Below, one piece after another: positions 34,111 to 44,739 of a stretch of 64,000 nt of DNA; position 1 is the first letter of the stretch; each line of letters starts with the position of its first letter. The translations under genes were made by a program, and so were the position numbers. The notes below the pieces were generated by a model, which ran no database searches, was not told the origin of the DNA, and saw only the letters and a list, made by a program, of their open reading frames with translations. This stretch comes from Mastigamoeba balamuthi (Eukaryota > Evosea > Mastigamoebida > Mastigamoebidae): positions 1 to 64,000 of the forward strand of contig CACRSC010000041.1 in NCBI GenBank assembly GCA_902651635.1. The letters run 5' to 3'.

Positions 34111-35536
34111 TCATACCGTCTTCTTCGAACTCGATGCCTTGACAATCTGGAAGTGTACGGGAGCGACGTGGAGCTTCTTGTAGCCGCTCTTGCGACCTAT
34201 CCTGGCAATGGCGGTCTGCGTCCCCTGGGAAGCGGTGGCCGTACCGTAGCTCGCCAACGAGAGCAGTTTGCCACCGAAATACTCCTGATAGCCCTGCGGC
34301 TCCACGTGGCCCGCGCGGACCACCATATCGAGGCAGTTGGTCTCCAGAAACTGCTGGATGACGTCGGAGCCCTCATAAATCCCATGGCCCGCTTTCCTCG
34401 ACCGGACGCCGGAGCCGTTGTGGGGGTCGGACCACAGCAGGTCGTCCAGCTCGAACGAGGACGTAGGCGTGAACCTGTTGATCGCGTTCAACTTGGCGAT
34501 CTTCTCGCTCCCGCTCCTCGGAACTCCAGCGTGGACGAGGAGTACGGAGTCGTTTACAACGTATGCCAGCGGCAGCGCATCGAATAGCTGTTGGAATTCG
34601 GTCGGAAACTGACTCTGAAATGAATGAGCGTGCATGTGTTCGAACCTCTTTGATGAGAGCAAAGGCCTCGACCGAGTACTTATCCATCACCTGGCCCCTG
34701 AAGGCACTGTTCTGGGCCACCTCGAGAGTTTCGTGGTCGCCTCGCAGCATGTGCACGTTCGTGGGGATGGCGATCATCATAAGGAGAACACTGATGAGCG
34801 TCTTGAGGGACTGGGTCTCGTGCATCTGTCGAGCAACGTCAACTGGGTGGCCGGAATGAGTTGGGCGAACCGGGCCGATGTAGTCTCCCAGAAAGACGAC
34901 GTGGCGGACAAATTCGGCGACCTTGCAGCCTCCCGCGAAAGCCGCATGGACGGCGTCGATGTCACCGTTGAGGCCGCTCACCACGTCGACGATGGCGTCG
35001 CCCTCCAGCACGAGGCTCTCGACGTTGTTCATCGACCTCAAGCGGTCGATGGCGTTGATGACAACAGCGTACAGATACTGGGTAGGGAGGTCGTGTCCCT
35101 CTCCTGAAACCCACTGGTACAGCTCGAGGGCCTCGTCCCGCCTCAGGCAAATGTGGGGGTGGGAGACAATGGGGCCGGCGTAGTTGGTTGGCTGCCCCAT
35201 CTCCACGACTGCCCTGTGGCAGCGGTCGCGGGCACAGGGGCTCTTGGCCATCTCGATCTCGATGGCCGTAACAAACGTGGGCACCCAGCAGGGTGTAAGA
35301 AGCGCTTCCATGTCCAACTCTTGCTCCCAGAACGGCGCAGGGCCTCCCAGGGGGTCGTCCACAGAGAGCTGCGCCCCGCAGAATTCTTGGGGGCTTGCCG
35401 GGATAGCTATCTCCCTCGGGGATATGCACTGAGGTCCACCCCGCAACTGAAAAGGGCTTGTCACCCAGTTGCTCGCATCCGTTTTTTCGGCGACGAGCTC
35501 GCGAACAGTGACTGGGCGTGCGCGGGCCGGGGCCAT
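34111..35536 (-). CDS. PPP-family phosphatase fold with degenerate active site (probable pseudophosphatase)
   Basis: Two exons (35536-34646, 34614-34111) with a 31-nt intron give 464 residues. The PPP core is recognisable from FVRHVVFLGDYIG, then VHMLRGDHETLEV, LPLAYVVNDSVLLVHAGV and FELDDLLWSDP. Aligned by eye to PP2A, the first metal motif GDxHG reads SGLNG. GDxVDRG reads GDYIGPV, RGNHE reads RGDHE, and the SAPNYC segment is missing. Asp and His metal ligands are therefore lost while the fold markers remain. The N-terminal 160 residues are unlike standard PPPs. Codon use is less GC-biased than in neighbours. An active enzyme of an odd PPP branch is possible but less likely. Its neighbour encodes a PPP regulatory subunit. 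Confidence 0.7.
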
Positions 35537-35619
35537 CTCACCCGGCGGAGGGCATGTCCTTGCCGGAGCGTCGGCAATTCCCTTGCTGGCGATGAATAAT
35601 GAATGGTGGTGAGAGCACC

Positions 35620-36115
35620 ACCCGTGGGTCCTCACAAATTAATGGACCTAAGAATAGAATTGTAGCACCATCTCCCCCCGCGCACCGCACACCGCACACC
35701 ACACAGCTTGAAATGACCCAAAACTGGTGTGGACAGAGAATGCGATGGTTGTGCCGAGGACGGGAGGTGAACGCACTCAGGGAATGCCTGCAGATGCGAG
35801 CGCTTTCTTGAGACCCCTTTCGATGAAGGGTCGTCACACAATAGCATTGATGCCTCCTGCACTGGCTGGGTACTCCTTTGCCCACTCGATTGCCAAGCAA
35901 AACGCCTCTTTGCCATGGCATCGCACTTGGGGCAGAGCTCATCCTGTGGCTGCACGGGCTCCGTGAGTTGGGAAAACCGTGCTTACAAAAGCAAACGGAG
36001 TGAATAAATGAAAAAGCGCTGTGACTCTCGACGATTGATCACGCACCGTTGATGTCCGGACATACACCGTGTCGATGACCACGGGCTCGGGGGCGAAGTC
36101 TTCTGCCATAAACAT
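35620..36115 (-). CDS. Small gene, poorly resolved, beginning MFMAEDFAPEP
   Basis: A minus-strand ATG at 36115 opens MFMAEDFAPEPVVIDTVYVR and reaches a good GTGCGT donor near 36047. After a likely intron ending GCCACAG, a frame starts DELCPKCDAMAK with a CPKC knuckle and runs to a stop near 35635. Another frame over 35800-35920 looks more protein-like (AIEWAKEYPASAGGINAI), so either the splice model or the base sequence is uncertain. No family is recognised. It may instead supply a leader exon to the PPP-like gene downstream on the same strand. Confidence 0.3.
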
Positions 36116-38300
36116 TGCGGAAAGCTCTTAATCCACTTTCTGCCTTAACTACTAAGTATTTTTGGGCGAGAATCGTACAGAGGATGTGATCTACTTACTC
36201 ATGAAGGGAGCAAGACCCCCCCCGATCAGGGACCCGTACCACTACCACACGGGCATAGATGTGATGTTAAAGCAAGCACGCATGGCAAGTGAAGAGTCGG
36301 AGGTGGTCCCGCTTGGTATCTGCTCATCCATGGGTGATAAATTACCTTCTGAATCGCCTTGATCAATTGCCTGCTTCAAATCTCTCGGAAACATAAACCA
36401 TTTCTCCGGAAGATTTGCTAAGCATCCTGCTATTCATCAGTGATTCTTCGTTGCGCATGTCAGCATTGTTCAATCAGAAAAAGAGATAGATATTAGTAGT
36501 CATTGCTTAATTTTTTCACTGTTTTTGTTATTCCCACTTATCTGGCGGTCGTGCAGAAGCAGATGGTGGAAAGCAACAGCAAAGCCTTCAGGGTCTCTGC
36601 TGTCAAAGTGTAGATTGCAGATGAGACAGAAAGCAACTAATAGACACGTAACTACACAGAAGACAGCAACGACTACAACAATGTAGGTGAAGATGCCAGA
36701 AGTGATGGCAATGACCAATGTTGTTACAGTGGATGATGATGCTCTTCCGTTCTCGGTTCGTGCACTTTATGGAAAACTCTTTGAACGTGTCAATCTGCAT
36801 GTGTCTTTCGTGATAATACTGTTATTGGATTAAATATCATTTTGCACACTAAGAAAGAATGCAACCCTCCAATTACCACTTTATACACCCTGATCTGCAA
36901 ACAGTCCAAAGGGCACAAAATGCTACATGTAAGAATGGAACCTTGATTGCAGCGCCATATTTGAGATGTCATGCATTCAGCTACTCAGGAGTGGAGACTC
37001 AGTAAGAGTGCCAATTTTTTGATGGTAACCCTCTTCTAATCTGTGAGCAGACAGGCGCAGGAACAGATTTTTGGGCTGAGCATGCAGTACAACAGTGTAC
37101 TTGCATGGTTCTATATGTGTACACATATAGTCTTCAAAACCTAAAGAAGCTCTCTTCAGATAGAATGTAAATAATGCCTAGTCTGTGATGAGGACAGAAG
37201 GCCCTGAAGTCAGAGAAATGAAAGGATAATGGTAGACAAGAATTGCTGTATAAATTAATTTCAAATCACAAGTACTGAAAAGAGCATGTTAATAAGGAAA
37301 TTAGTAGCAGAAATACTTCTAAATCATATAAAAACTGATACAAATGCTGAGAGCATGCTCATAAAATGAGAAAAGTACTTATACGTATTGTTGGTAGTTG
37401 TTAGTTGGGAAAATTCACTGAACATTATAAAAACTCACTCCTAAATGGCTTTTTGAGGGGGTTTTGGGTTGCAGAAGGCAGGAAGATAGTTTTGAAGGAG
37501 AAATGAAGGAAAGTTGAGAAGGAGCAGGGGTTTCTCAGAGGGAGAGAAACTTTGGGGAAGCTGTGCAAAAACGGGAAATAACAGCTCTTAAGGGGGCAAA
37601 GGTGCGCTTTCCCTTTCAAAATGTTAAATTCAAACACGTCATAGCAGCATGTTTGAATTGTTGATCAAAAGGGTCGAAAAGGGGGGAAGGGGGTGTGATG
37701 AACACCGGAAGAGACAATGGCTAGATTTTTGCGGGGAAAGGAAGGGGAAAACAGCAAAGTGCATACATCTGCTCAGATATATCTAATGCATACTTGTTAT
37801 CGGGCAGCCAGGGAAAGTGATGAACCTTGTAGGATGTGAGATCGAAGGTACTAATACCCCTGAAGGAGCAGAGGTCCTTGTTGTGAAGAACGACAAGGCA
37901 CTGTACTCAGAATGGTCATACTGGCTTTCAACTACAGGGGCAGAGGTGTGGAAGAGACATTTCCTTGCAGGAATAAGAAGTTGATGACCCCTCAGATCTT
38001 CAGAAAAAGGGCCCCAGCCAGTTGTCAACCACATTTTCTTGAAGGAAAGCTGGTTTTGACCAAGGTTTTAAACATGTCACACAGTGGCATGTTTAGAAAC
38101 AGGCTTCTTCTTATTAGTACTGATTTAGGTGGTCACCTTTGAGGGTAATGACCTCTCAGCTAGCCATTCTCACAAGTGTGCAAGCAATCACAGAGGTCAA
38201 CGGGTATAGAGTTCTCAACAGATGTACTATTCCTGTTTCGGCGGAGCAATACATGCCCGGCAGTAGGCAAATCACAGTTTTTGCGGAGGGATTTTGGGTG
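36116..38300. other. AT-rich island of foreign character
   Basis: About 2.2 kb with a sharp fall in GC, clearest from about 36480 to 38200. It has long A/T-rich words, frequent TG/CA steps and no dense long frames. The left 350 bases are intermediate in composition. One minus-strand frame (about 36500-36750) encodes a strongly hydrophobic helix (GIFTYIVVVVAVFCVVTCLL) with a short polar tail, like the end of a single-pass membrane protein. No terminal repeats, target-site duplication, tRNA or polymerase motif was found by eye. The style recalls animal noncoding DNA. It could be inserted foreign DNA, a decayed mobile or virus-derived element, or an assembly chimera. Confidence 0.6.
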
Positions 38301-38302
38301 CC

Positions 38303-38309
38303 GATATTT
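38303..38309 (+). promoter_or_regulatory. GATATTT promoter motif
   Basis: The motif lies 47 bases before the DNAAF11 start, in the sequence CCGATATTTCC. It sits right after the AT-rich island ends, suggesting host promoter sequence resumes by about 38250. Confidence 0.35.
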
Positions 38310-38355
38310 CCAAGGCGCTCTATCAAAATCCGTAAAAGTCTCGCACACCCGGCGG

Positions 38356-39681
38356 ATGGTGAGGATCACCGAGGAGCTGCTGCGAAAGAGGTCCGAGCAC
38401 AACGAAGGCTGCCTGGGCGACCTCGAGGAGATCGCGCTGCACCAGTTCGAGATCGAGCGCATCGAGCTCGTCGGCGAGCGCTGCCGCCGCCTCCGCATCC
38501 TGCTCCTGCAGAACAACCTCATCTCGCGAATCGGTGCGGAAGCGTCCCAGAGACCCCCGGCTGGAGGGAAAGGGGGTATTGTGTTGCTCAACAAAATGCG
38601 AACTGAATCCAAAACAAACCATATCGAAAGAGAATCTGCATAAGCTCAAGGAGCTGGAGTACCTGAACCTCGCGCTGAACAACGTGACGCGGGTCGAGGG
38701 CCTCGGGGCGTGCGAGAGCCTCGTGCGCCTCGACCTGACCGCCAACTACATCAGCGACCTGACCTCTGTCTGCTCCCTGGCTGGCAACCACGCCCTCCGC
38801 GAGCTGTGCGGTCTCCTCTCCACTGTGCCATCCAATCTGAGCCACCCCATCAAGGCACCTCGTGGGCAACCCTTGTACGCAGATCGAGGGCTACAGGCTC
38901 TACATCGTCCACGCGCTGCCGCAGCTCGAGTCGCTCGACGGCGAGCGTGTGACGAAGTCTGAGCGCATCGAGGCAGAGCAGCTGGCTGGGCAGCTGGGCA
39001 GCTCTGTGCCCGCTGCCTGCGCGAAGCTCGCAGCCGAACCTGGGGTGGCGTTCACGCCCGAGGAGCGCGTGCGGGTGTACCGCGAGATGGCGGAGAAGAG
39101 GGAGGCGATGGAGAGGGACAGGCAGCCACCGCCCGTGCCCCAGCGGGTGCCGGCGCCCGCGAGGGTCAAGGAGGACGGGACTGTGATGCAGATGAACCAG
39201 GGCGACTGGCACTTCGCCCTGGACGACGCGGCAGAGACCGTCTCGCTCGATGTGGCGCTGCCCAGGTTCCTCGACACGTCGCTGATCGAGGTGGACCCGC
39301 ACCCCAAGTGCGACCCCGCCCCTCCCCACTCTTCGCGTCGCCTCCGCCACTAAGCGAGCCGGGTCGCTTAGGTACGTGAGGATTGTGGCAAAGGGCAAGG
39401 TGCTGCAACTGAACTTCCCCGTGGAGGTGAGGCCGGACGCAGGGACCGCGCAACGCTCGCAGACGACAGGCCACTTGGTGCTGACGTTCCCCAAGGTCAA
39501 TCCGGGCAAGGCGGAGATCCCCGTTGTGCCTGTCGCGTGCAAGAAGGCAAAGGCTGGGGCTGCAGCCCCCACAGCCCCGTGGGAACTGTCCGGCACTGTG
39601 GACGTCACCTGCATTGTCCCCACAGCCGCAGCGAAGCACGACCGGATAGACGACAGACCTGATGTTCCCCCACTCGAGTAG
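38356..39681 (+). CDS. DNAAF11: DNAAF11/LRRC6, dynein-arm assembly factor
   Basis: Four exons (38356-38533, 38631-38805, 38855-39307, 39372-39681) give 371 residues in frame. The opening [20 protein letters not shown] is the LRRC6/tilB N-terminus. Leucine-rich repeats follow ([51 protein letters not shown]), then the LRR-cap [20 protein letters not shown]. The C-terminal half has the CS/p23-like strands expected in this family ([39 protein letters not shown]). It pre-assembles axonemal dynein arms in the cytoplasm. Together with SPAG6 it supports a motile cilium. The family can exceed 450 residues; this copy has a shorter linker. Confidence 0.93.
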
Positions 39682-39814
39682 CTATCCGTTCCCTTCTGTC
39701 ACGGCAGAACAATATGCTGGACTCAATTGATGACCTTGCTGTGCATTTTCGCGTGTTCGAGAACGCCGCGAGAAGTGCTATTTTTGTTCAGTGTCACAAA
39801 TTACTGCGGCCGAA

Positions 39815-41207
39815 ATGGGATGTGGTTCATCTGTCGAGGCGCAGAGGGCCGCGCTGGAGCTCAACAGCAAGGTGACGGAGATGGGCGTGCTGCTGACCGC
39901 CCGCGGCCAGGAGATGAACAACCGCCTCGCTGACGTCGACGTGCGCCTGGCGCGGATGGTGACCGAGGCAGAGAAGCGCGCGATCGAGAGGGAGCAGGTC
40001 GTCCAACGCGAGCTGCGCGAGCTCCTGTCGCAGGCCGAGGCCTCTGCCAAGGCCGAGATCGCGTCCTCGGCGACGCTGCTCAGGGACGAGATCGAGACCC
40101 GCGAGGTTCATTTCCATTCCGCGGTAACATTTTCCGCTGAACTGCTCGGAGCAGAACAAGATGAGACTGGAGGTGTCGAAGCTGTCCAGGAGCGTGAACC
40201 CCATCCGCCACGGCGTTGTCCGGACAGCGGTGATCGAGAAGTACGGACAGCACTACTCGCGGAGGGTTGTCGTCAAGTGCCTGCGCGATCTCGCTGTGCT
40301 CGCTGTAGTCCCCGATGTCCTTAGGCTGTCCGGAGCCCAGAAGGAGAGCCCCGAGGACGTGCAGAAGGCCGAGGCCATCATAGAGAACGCGTGCTTTGAT
40401 CGCCTCGATGAGTTCGCGGACGACTTCGTCGCCGAGTTGTGCGGGAGGAAGGGTCTCTTTCAGCCCGAGGCGTGCAAGGAGCCCCCAGCGCGCAAGGCGC
40501 CGGAGGACCAGGAGTGGAATGCCCGAATTACGGACTTCAGCTCGGCTGTTGCCGACGATCTCTCCAGTAAGTCTCCGCCCTGTGAGTCCACAACTCAGTG
40601 GACTCTAGAATGGATAGAGGAGTCGGTGGACGAAGGCGCGGGTGTCCCAGCAGAGAGGGAGTGGGGACACCGGGCGCTCAAGGTCCTCAGGGCGCTGGAA
40701 GACCTCGCTGACGACGAGGCTCGCGCAAACCTGTTCCAGCGCCACAACTCCCTCGCAGTGGTCCTGGCCTCCTGGCAGTCTCTGGCACAGGACAAGAGGG
40801 CACGTCTCGCCATCGGCGATCGCCTGATCGATGCTAACAAAGCCACAAATCAGATTGAGCTCTTTCAGGTGTCTCTCGAGTTCGACGTCTCAGGGCAGTC
40901 CATCCTGCTGCTCCCGCCAAACGAGGTTGGAGACAACTACAGCGGGTGCGCCGTGTGCTACGAGACGGGGGTCGTACAGGAGAGCGAGGACGACGTCTCC
41001 CTCCGCCTGCACCACAACCTGTCCGCCCTGGCCTGGGCGGCGGACTGCCTGTATCCGGGCATCGTGACCACCCTCGTCGGCCGCCTCTTCGTCCTGGCGG
41101 AGAAGCACCAGCAGCAGCACGCGCAGCAGCCCAGGCCTGAGCAGTATAACCATAGCGACGTATTTCCGTCGCGTACTATCTCGATTGTACTACACCAGAT
41201 TAACTGA
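39815..41207 (+). CDS. Probable N-acylated helical protein (MGCGSS N-terminus), unrecognised
   Basis: Two exons (39815-40105, 40155-41207) give 447 residues. The N-terminus MGCGSSVEAQ fits the N-myristoylation consensus (Gly2, Ser6) with a palmitoylatable Cys3, so membrane anchoring on the cytosolic side is likely. Residues 12-110 are a long amphipathic coiled coil (LNSKVTEMGVLLTARGQEMN onward). The C-terminal two thirds are mixed alpha/beta with EWIEESVDEGAG and LKVLRALEDLADDEARANLF, and a late Cys pair (GCAVCYE). No enzyme motif is evident. A further intron around 40860 cannot be excluded. Downstream runs a convergent carboxypeptidase gene only 126 bases away. Confidence 0.6.
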
Positions 41208-41333
41208 CAGCCTCCAGTTCATTGCTTTGCACCTGTGTTGGTGTGCTCGTGTGTTCCCGTGGGTGCTGCTGGCAGTGGTGGTGGTGGTGGCGGGAGGGAA
41301 TTGTTCTGCGGCTCCGGAGCCGCTCACTTCAGC

Positions 41334-43158
41334 TCAGGCGATTGTGGTGAGGCCGCTGCGCCCGTTGGACCTGCGGATTCTCCTTATGCCCACGACGATG
41401 GCGGCGGTGACTGCGACGCCCAGCAGGCACACCATCACCAGCGGCCCCTTGGCGAGGGGCCCCCCGTGGAACGTGACGCCTGACAGCATCCCCGACACGT
41501 CCTCGCGCACGTTCGTCGTGCCCTCCTTGCTCATCTGCACGTCGAGCACTACCGAGCTCTTCTGCGCCGTCGGGATCTCCACGTTGCCAACCCACGGGAT
41601 GTACCCGGGCGCCGTCACAGTCATCTTGTACGTGCCGGGCACAAGGATCTTCCAGTAGCTGCCCGTCTCGGGGTCGGCCCGCACGGGGCGGCCCTGCGAG
41701 ACGTTGATCCTGGCCGCGGTGACGGGCAACTGCGTGGCGGCGTCCACGACGACGCCGCTCACGCCGAGGCGCAGCGGCACGCTGAGGTAGTCGAGCAGCG
41801 CGCGGCTGTTGTACTCCCACTCGCGGCCTATCGCGCTGGCCGGCGGCCACTTGCTCTCGCTGAGCTCGAGCGTGATGTCGTAGACGCCGTCGTTGAACAC
41901 GTAGTTCCAGTCCTGGGCGCCGCGGAAGAGCACGTACCACTGCGCGCCGTTGACGATGCCGCCGCGGAACTCTCTGCTGCGCGACATGAAGCTGTGGGCC
42001 TGCGCGTACACGCCCGCCAGCATGCGGAACACCGCGTCGTCCTCGCTCGCGCTGTACACGCCGCTCTTCCTGTTGGCGTTGGCGTCGAACGGGTAGTTGG
42101 CCACGACAGCGCCCCCGTGCATCCCCGCGCTCAGCACCCAGTGCTGTGCGGGTTTCCGTCGGTTACTCGTCGCGTAAAGCGGTGGGAAGCGGTGGGGAAT
42201 GGTTACGTGGAGGCGGGTGAAGTTCATGTAGGCGACGGTCTCGGGCTGGCGTCCCGCAAAGGTGTCAGGGTCCTTGAGGTACTGGTCAGGGAAGTCCCTG
42301 TTCAGGTCCACGTTATTTTTGTTCTCCCTCATGCGAGCCTCGTAGCCATCCGGGTTCACGGTCGGTACGAGCCATATCTGGATTTGTAAATCAGGCGGTG
42401 CGTCAGATCTCCGGAATATCTGGAATCTGGAAATCTTCTGTGCCCACGAACGTCGAGGTTGTCCACGAGGTTCCGGACGTCGGGCGAGCTGCCGTAGTTC
42501 TGGGCGAGGTGGTGTGCCAGGCGGATGATGAGCTCGCGGCCCACGACCTCGTCGCCATGCATGTTGCCGACGAGCTTGACGCCGGCCTCGCGGGGCTCGC
42601 GCACGTCGGGGTTGTCCGTCACGCGCAGCGCCACGATGGGCTTGCCGAGCGTGCTGTAGCCGATCGTGTGCAGCCTCGTGATGTTCGGGTACTGCCTCAC
42701 GAGGTCCTCGAACATCTCGATGAACTGGCATTGTTGCAATACAAGTGAATTCCTGTGACGCAACTCCGGCAAACCCCTCCTCCTCCCCCCCCNCCCCGAT
42801 ATATCGCGATGCGGGGGGAGTGCACCTGGGAGTGCGTGTGGTGTCGATCCCACTCGTTGTCCGAACGCTTCGATACGCGGCCCTCGTCCTCGGGGTGGAC
42901 CGGCACGGGGTCGTCCACCACATCGAACCCGCGGGCCGCGAGCTCTCTCCTCGCGCCCTCGGTCGCGTACGCCGTCGCGTACCCGCGGGCGGCGAAGTAG
43001 TGGTCGACGTCGGCGAACCGCGCGATCACGTCGACGTCGAAATCGCTGCGCACGGCGACGCGGACCGGGCGGGTGGCGGGGCGCGCCGCGGTGGCCGCGC
43101 AGGCCCACACGAGAGCCGCCGCGAGCAGCACCGCGCGAGCACGCCAACACGCTGCCAT
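41334..43158 (-). CDS. Membrane-anchored M14 metallocarboxypeptidase (CPD/CPE-like)
   Basis: The N-terminal signal peptide MAACWRARAVLLAAALVWAC precedes about 100 residues of propeptide-like sequence. The M14 domain follows. Zinc ligands are visible in VGNMHGDEVVGREL (HxxE) and SAGMHGGAVVANYPFD (second His). VPTVNPDGYE and NVDLNRDFPDQY match the N/E subfamily, and the catalytic Glu sits in TLELSESKWPPAS. A transthyretin-like domain follows, LGVSGVVVDAATQLPVTAAR through GYIPWVGNVEI. Near the C-terminus a transmembrane helix (LVMVCLLGVAVTAAIVVGI) and an RRIRR stop signal make it type I membrane-anchored. It should trim C-terminal residues in the secretory pathway or at the surface. Intron boundaries near 42155-42230, 42375-42450 and 42735-42840 are approximate; the last contains an N. 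Confidence 0.9.
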
Positions 43159-43214
43159 TTAAAAATAAAGCAGACTGGCGAATTAAGAGTCGCCCAGATG
43201 TCAACACCGCACCC

Positions 43215-43235
43215 GAAGATATTCCGAGATATTCC
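43215..43235 (+). promoter_or_regulatory. Double GAAGATATTCC / GAGATATTCC motif
   Basis: Two adjacent copies lie in the 258-base divergent gap between the carboxypeptidase and the SERINC-like gene. A third copy, GAAGATATC, lies at 43362, 55 bases before the SERINC-like start. Confidence 0.45.
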
Positions 43236-43416
43236 AAACTGCCGTAAACCGCCATTCCAGCACCCTTTCAGGGTTGCAGTTTGCCTGTGGTCTCTGCAAG
43301 TGACGGAGGGGCCACCAAGTGCGCAGGGCGAGGGCGGGCGGCGCCGACCCTCGAAGAAACCGAAGATATCTCGGCACAAATATACATCATTCGCTCGTCG
43401 CGAGAGCGGGAACGAA

Positions 43417-44576
43417 ATGCTGCTGTCCGCACTGCTGCGCATGTGGGTCTGGGTCGTGCCCGTGCTCGCGCTGCCCGTCTGCGCGCTGTCGCTCGGCCAC
43501 ACCGCGGCGCTGCGCCTGTCGCTGGCCCTGAGCATGTTCCACGCGCTGGCCTCGTCGCTGCGCGGGCTCCCCAAGGCCCTGGGCTACCCGCGCGCGCAGG
43601 CGACCTACGATTCCATGTCGGTTCTGCTCGAGTCTTCCGCGCTGGCCCTGTTCGCCTCGAGCGCCATTGCCCGCAGTGGCGCTCCGGGCCTCCTGGGCTC
43701 CGCATATGCCGTCGTTGTCGAGGTGCGTGCTTCCTTCCCGCCAAACCGCGTCGCCCTGTCAACTGACCCGCGCCGTGGGCTGCTCAGTGGGCCGGCCCTG
43801 CGTTCTACCTGTTCGAGGCGCTGCAGGTCGCCCGCGTGTGCGCGTACGCCGGCCGCACGCTGCGAGCGACGGCTGCCGTCGAGGACGCCTCCACAGCGCG
43901 CTCGCTGGTCGCCGCCGTCGTGGGGGCGTGCTTCGCCGTCGCCCTCTGGCTCGCCTCGAGCGTCTACGCCGTCGAGGGCTGCGCCAACCCCGCGCTGACC
44001 ACGGCGTGCGGCGCCGCCCTTGTCCTGTGCGCGGGGGTCGCGTTCGTGTCGACGCAGAGGGAGAAGGGGCTCGTCAGCCCGGCCCTGATGTCGCTCTACG
44101 TCGGCTTCGTCCTGTGGCAGGCGCCCAAGTCCGCGGCGCCCGCGGGGTCGGAGCAGGCGTCGCGCGTCCTGGGCACCATCTCGCGCCTCGTCGGCATGGG
44201 CCCCGTGACGCCGCTCGTCAAGCCGCAGCACGCGCCGCCCACGTTCTCCGGCATCCGCGCTGTGCTGCAGATCATCGTCGCGTGCTGCGCGGTCATGGTC
44301 AGCAAGCGCAGGATCCACGAGGACCCGTTCGCCGTCGAGGTCTCGGAGGAGGAGATCGACGACGAGGCCGAGGGGCATCTCGAGGGCGGGGCGCTCAAGC
44401 ACGCAGCCATGTCCGCGGCGTTCTCTGCGTCGATCGTGATTGCCTACACGCACGTCGTGCTCGCGTCGCTGGGGTACGTGACGGACAGCTTCCAGATCGT
44501 CATGCGCGTCGTGCAGGCTGCCACGCCCATCGCTCTCTGCGCCTACGACCTCACGCGCGAGGACGACGCCTGGTAA
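43417..44576 (+). CDS. SERINC-like multi-pass membrane protein
   Basis: Two exons (43417-43722, 43788-44576) give 364 residues. Eight or nine hydrophobic segments span most of the protein. The segment GLVSPALMSLYVGFVLWQA resembles the SERINC block that reads roughly S-x-x-SLY-x-x-YL-x-W-x-A. A later helix pair separated by a charged loop (EVSEEEIDDEAEGHLEGG) then FSASIVIAYTHVVLASLGY is also SERINC-like in order. SERINCs are lipid-interacting membrane proteins of the ER and plasma membrane. The Cys-rich N-terminal helices of canonical SERINCs are missing or replaced, so the protein is shorter than the usual 450-500 residues. It may be a divergent member or a different transporter. Confidence 0.55.
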
Positions 44577-44739
44577 CCCCCGACCGTTCCCACCAAATAG
44601 CACATGCGGACTGCTGCCCACCCACCGTTTTAATGGTATTCGTGTGAAAGAGTCAATTGCTACTTTCTTTGGCGTGTTGCACAAAGGTGGGAGAGGACTG
44701 ACAGTGCTCTCGTCTTTCTGGGGGGGACTGGTGCTGGGG

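Noticed and set aside
36116-38300. Retrovirus-like or other named mobile element
   Set aside because: No terminal repeats, primer site, polymerase or capsid motif was recognised by eye. Only the composition is anomalous, so no family is claimed.
38139-38355. Upstream extension of DNAAF11 into the AT-rich island
   Set aside because: The family N-terminus MVRITEELL starts at 38356, and promoter-like sequence precedes it.
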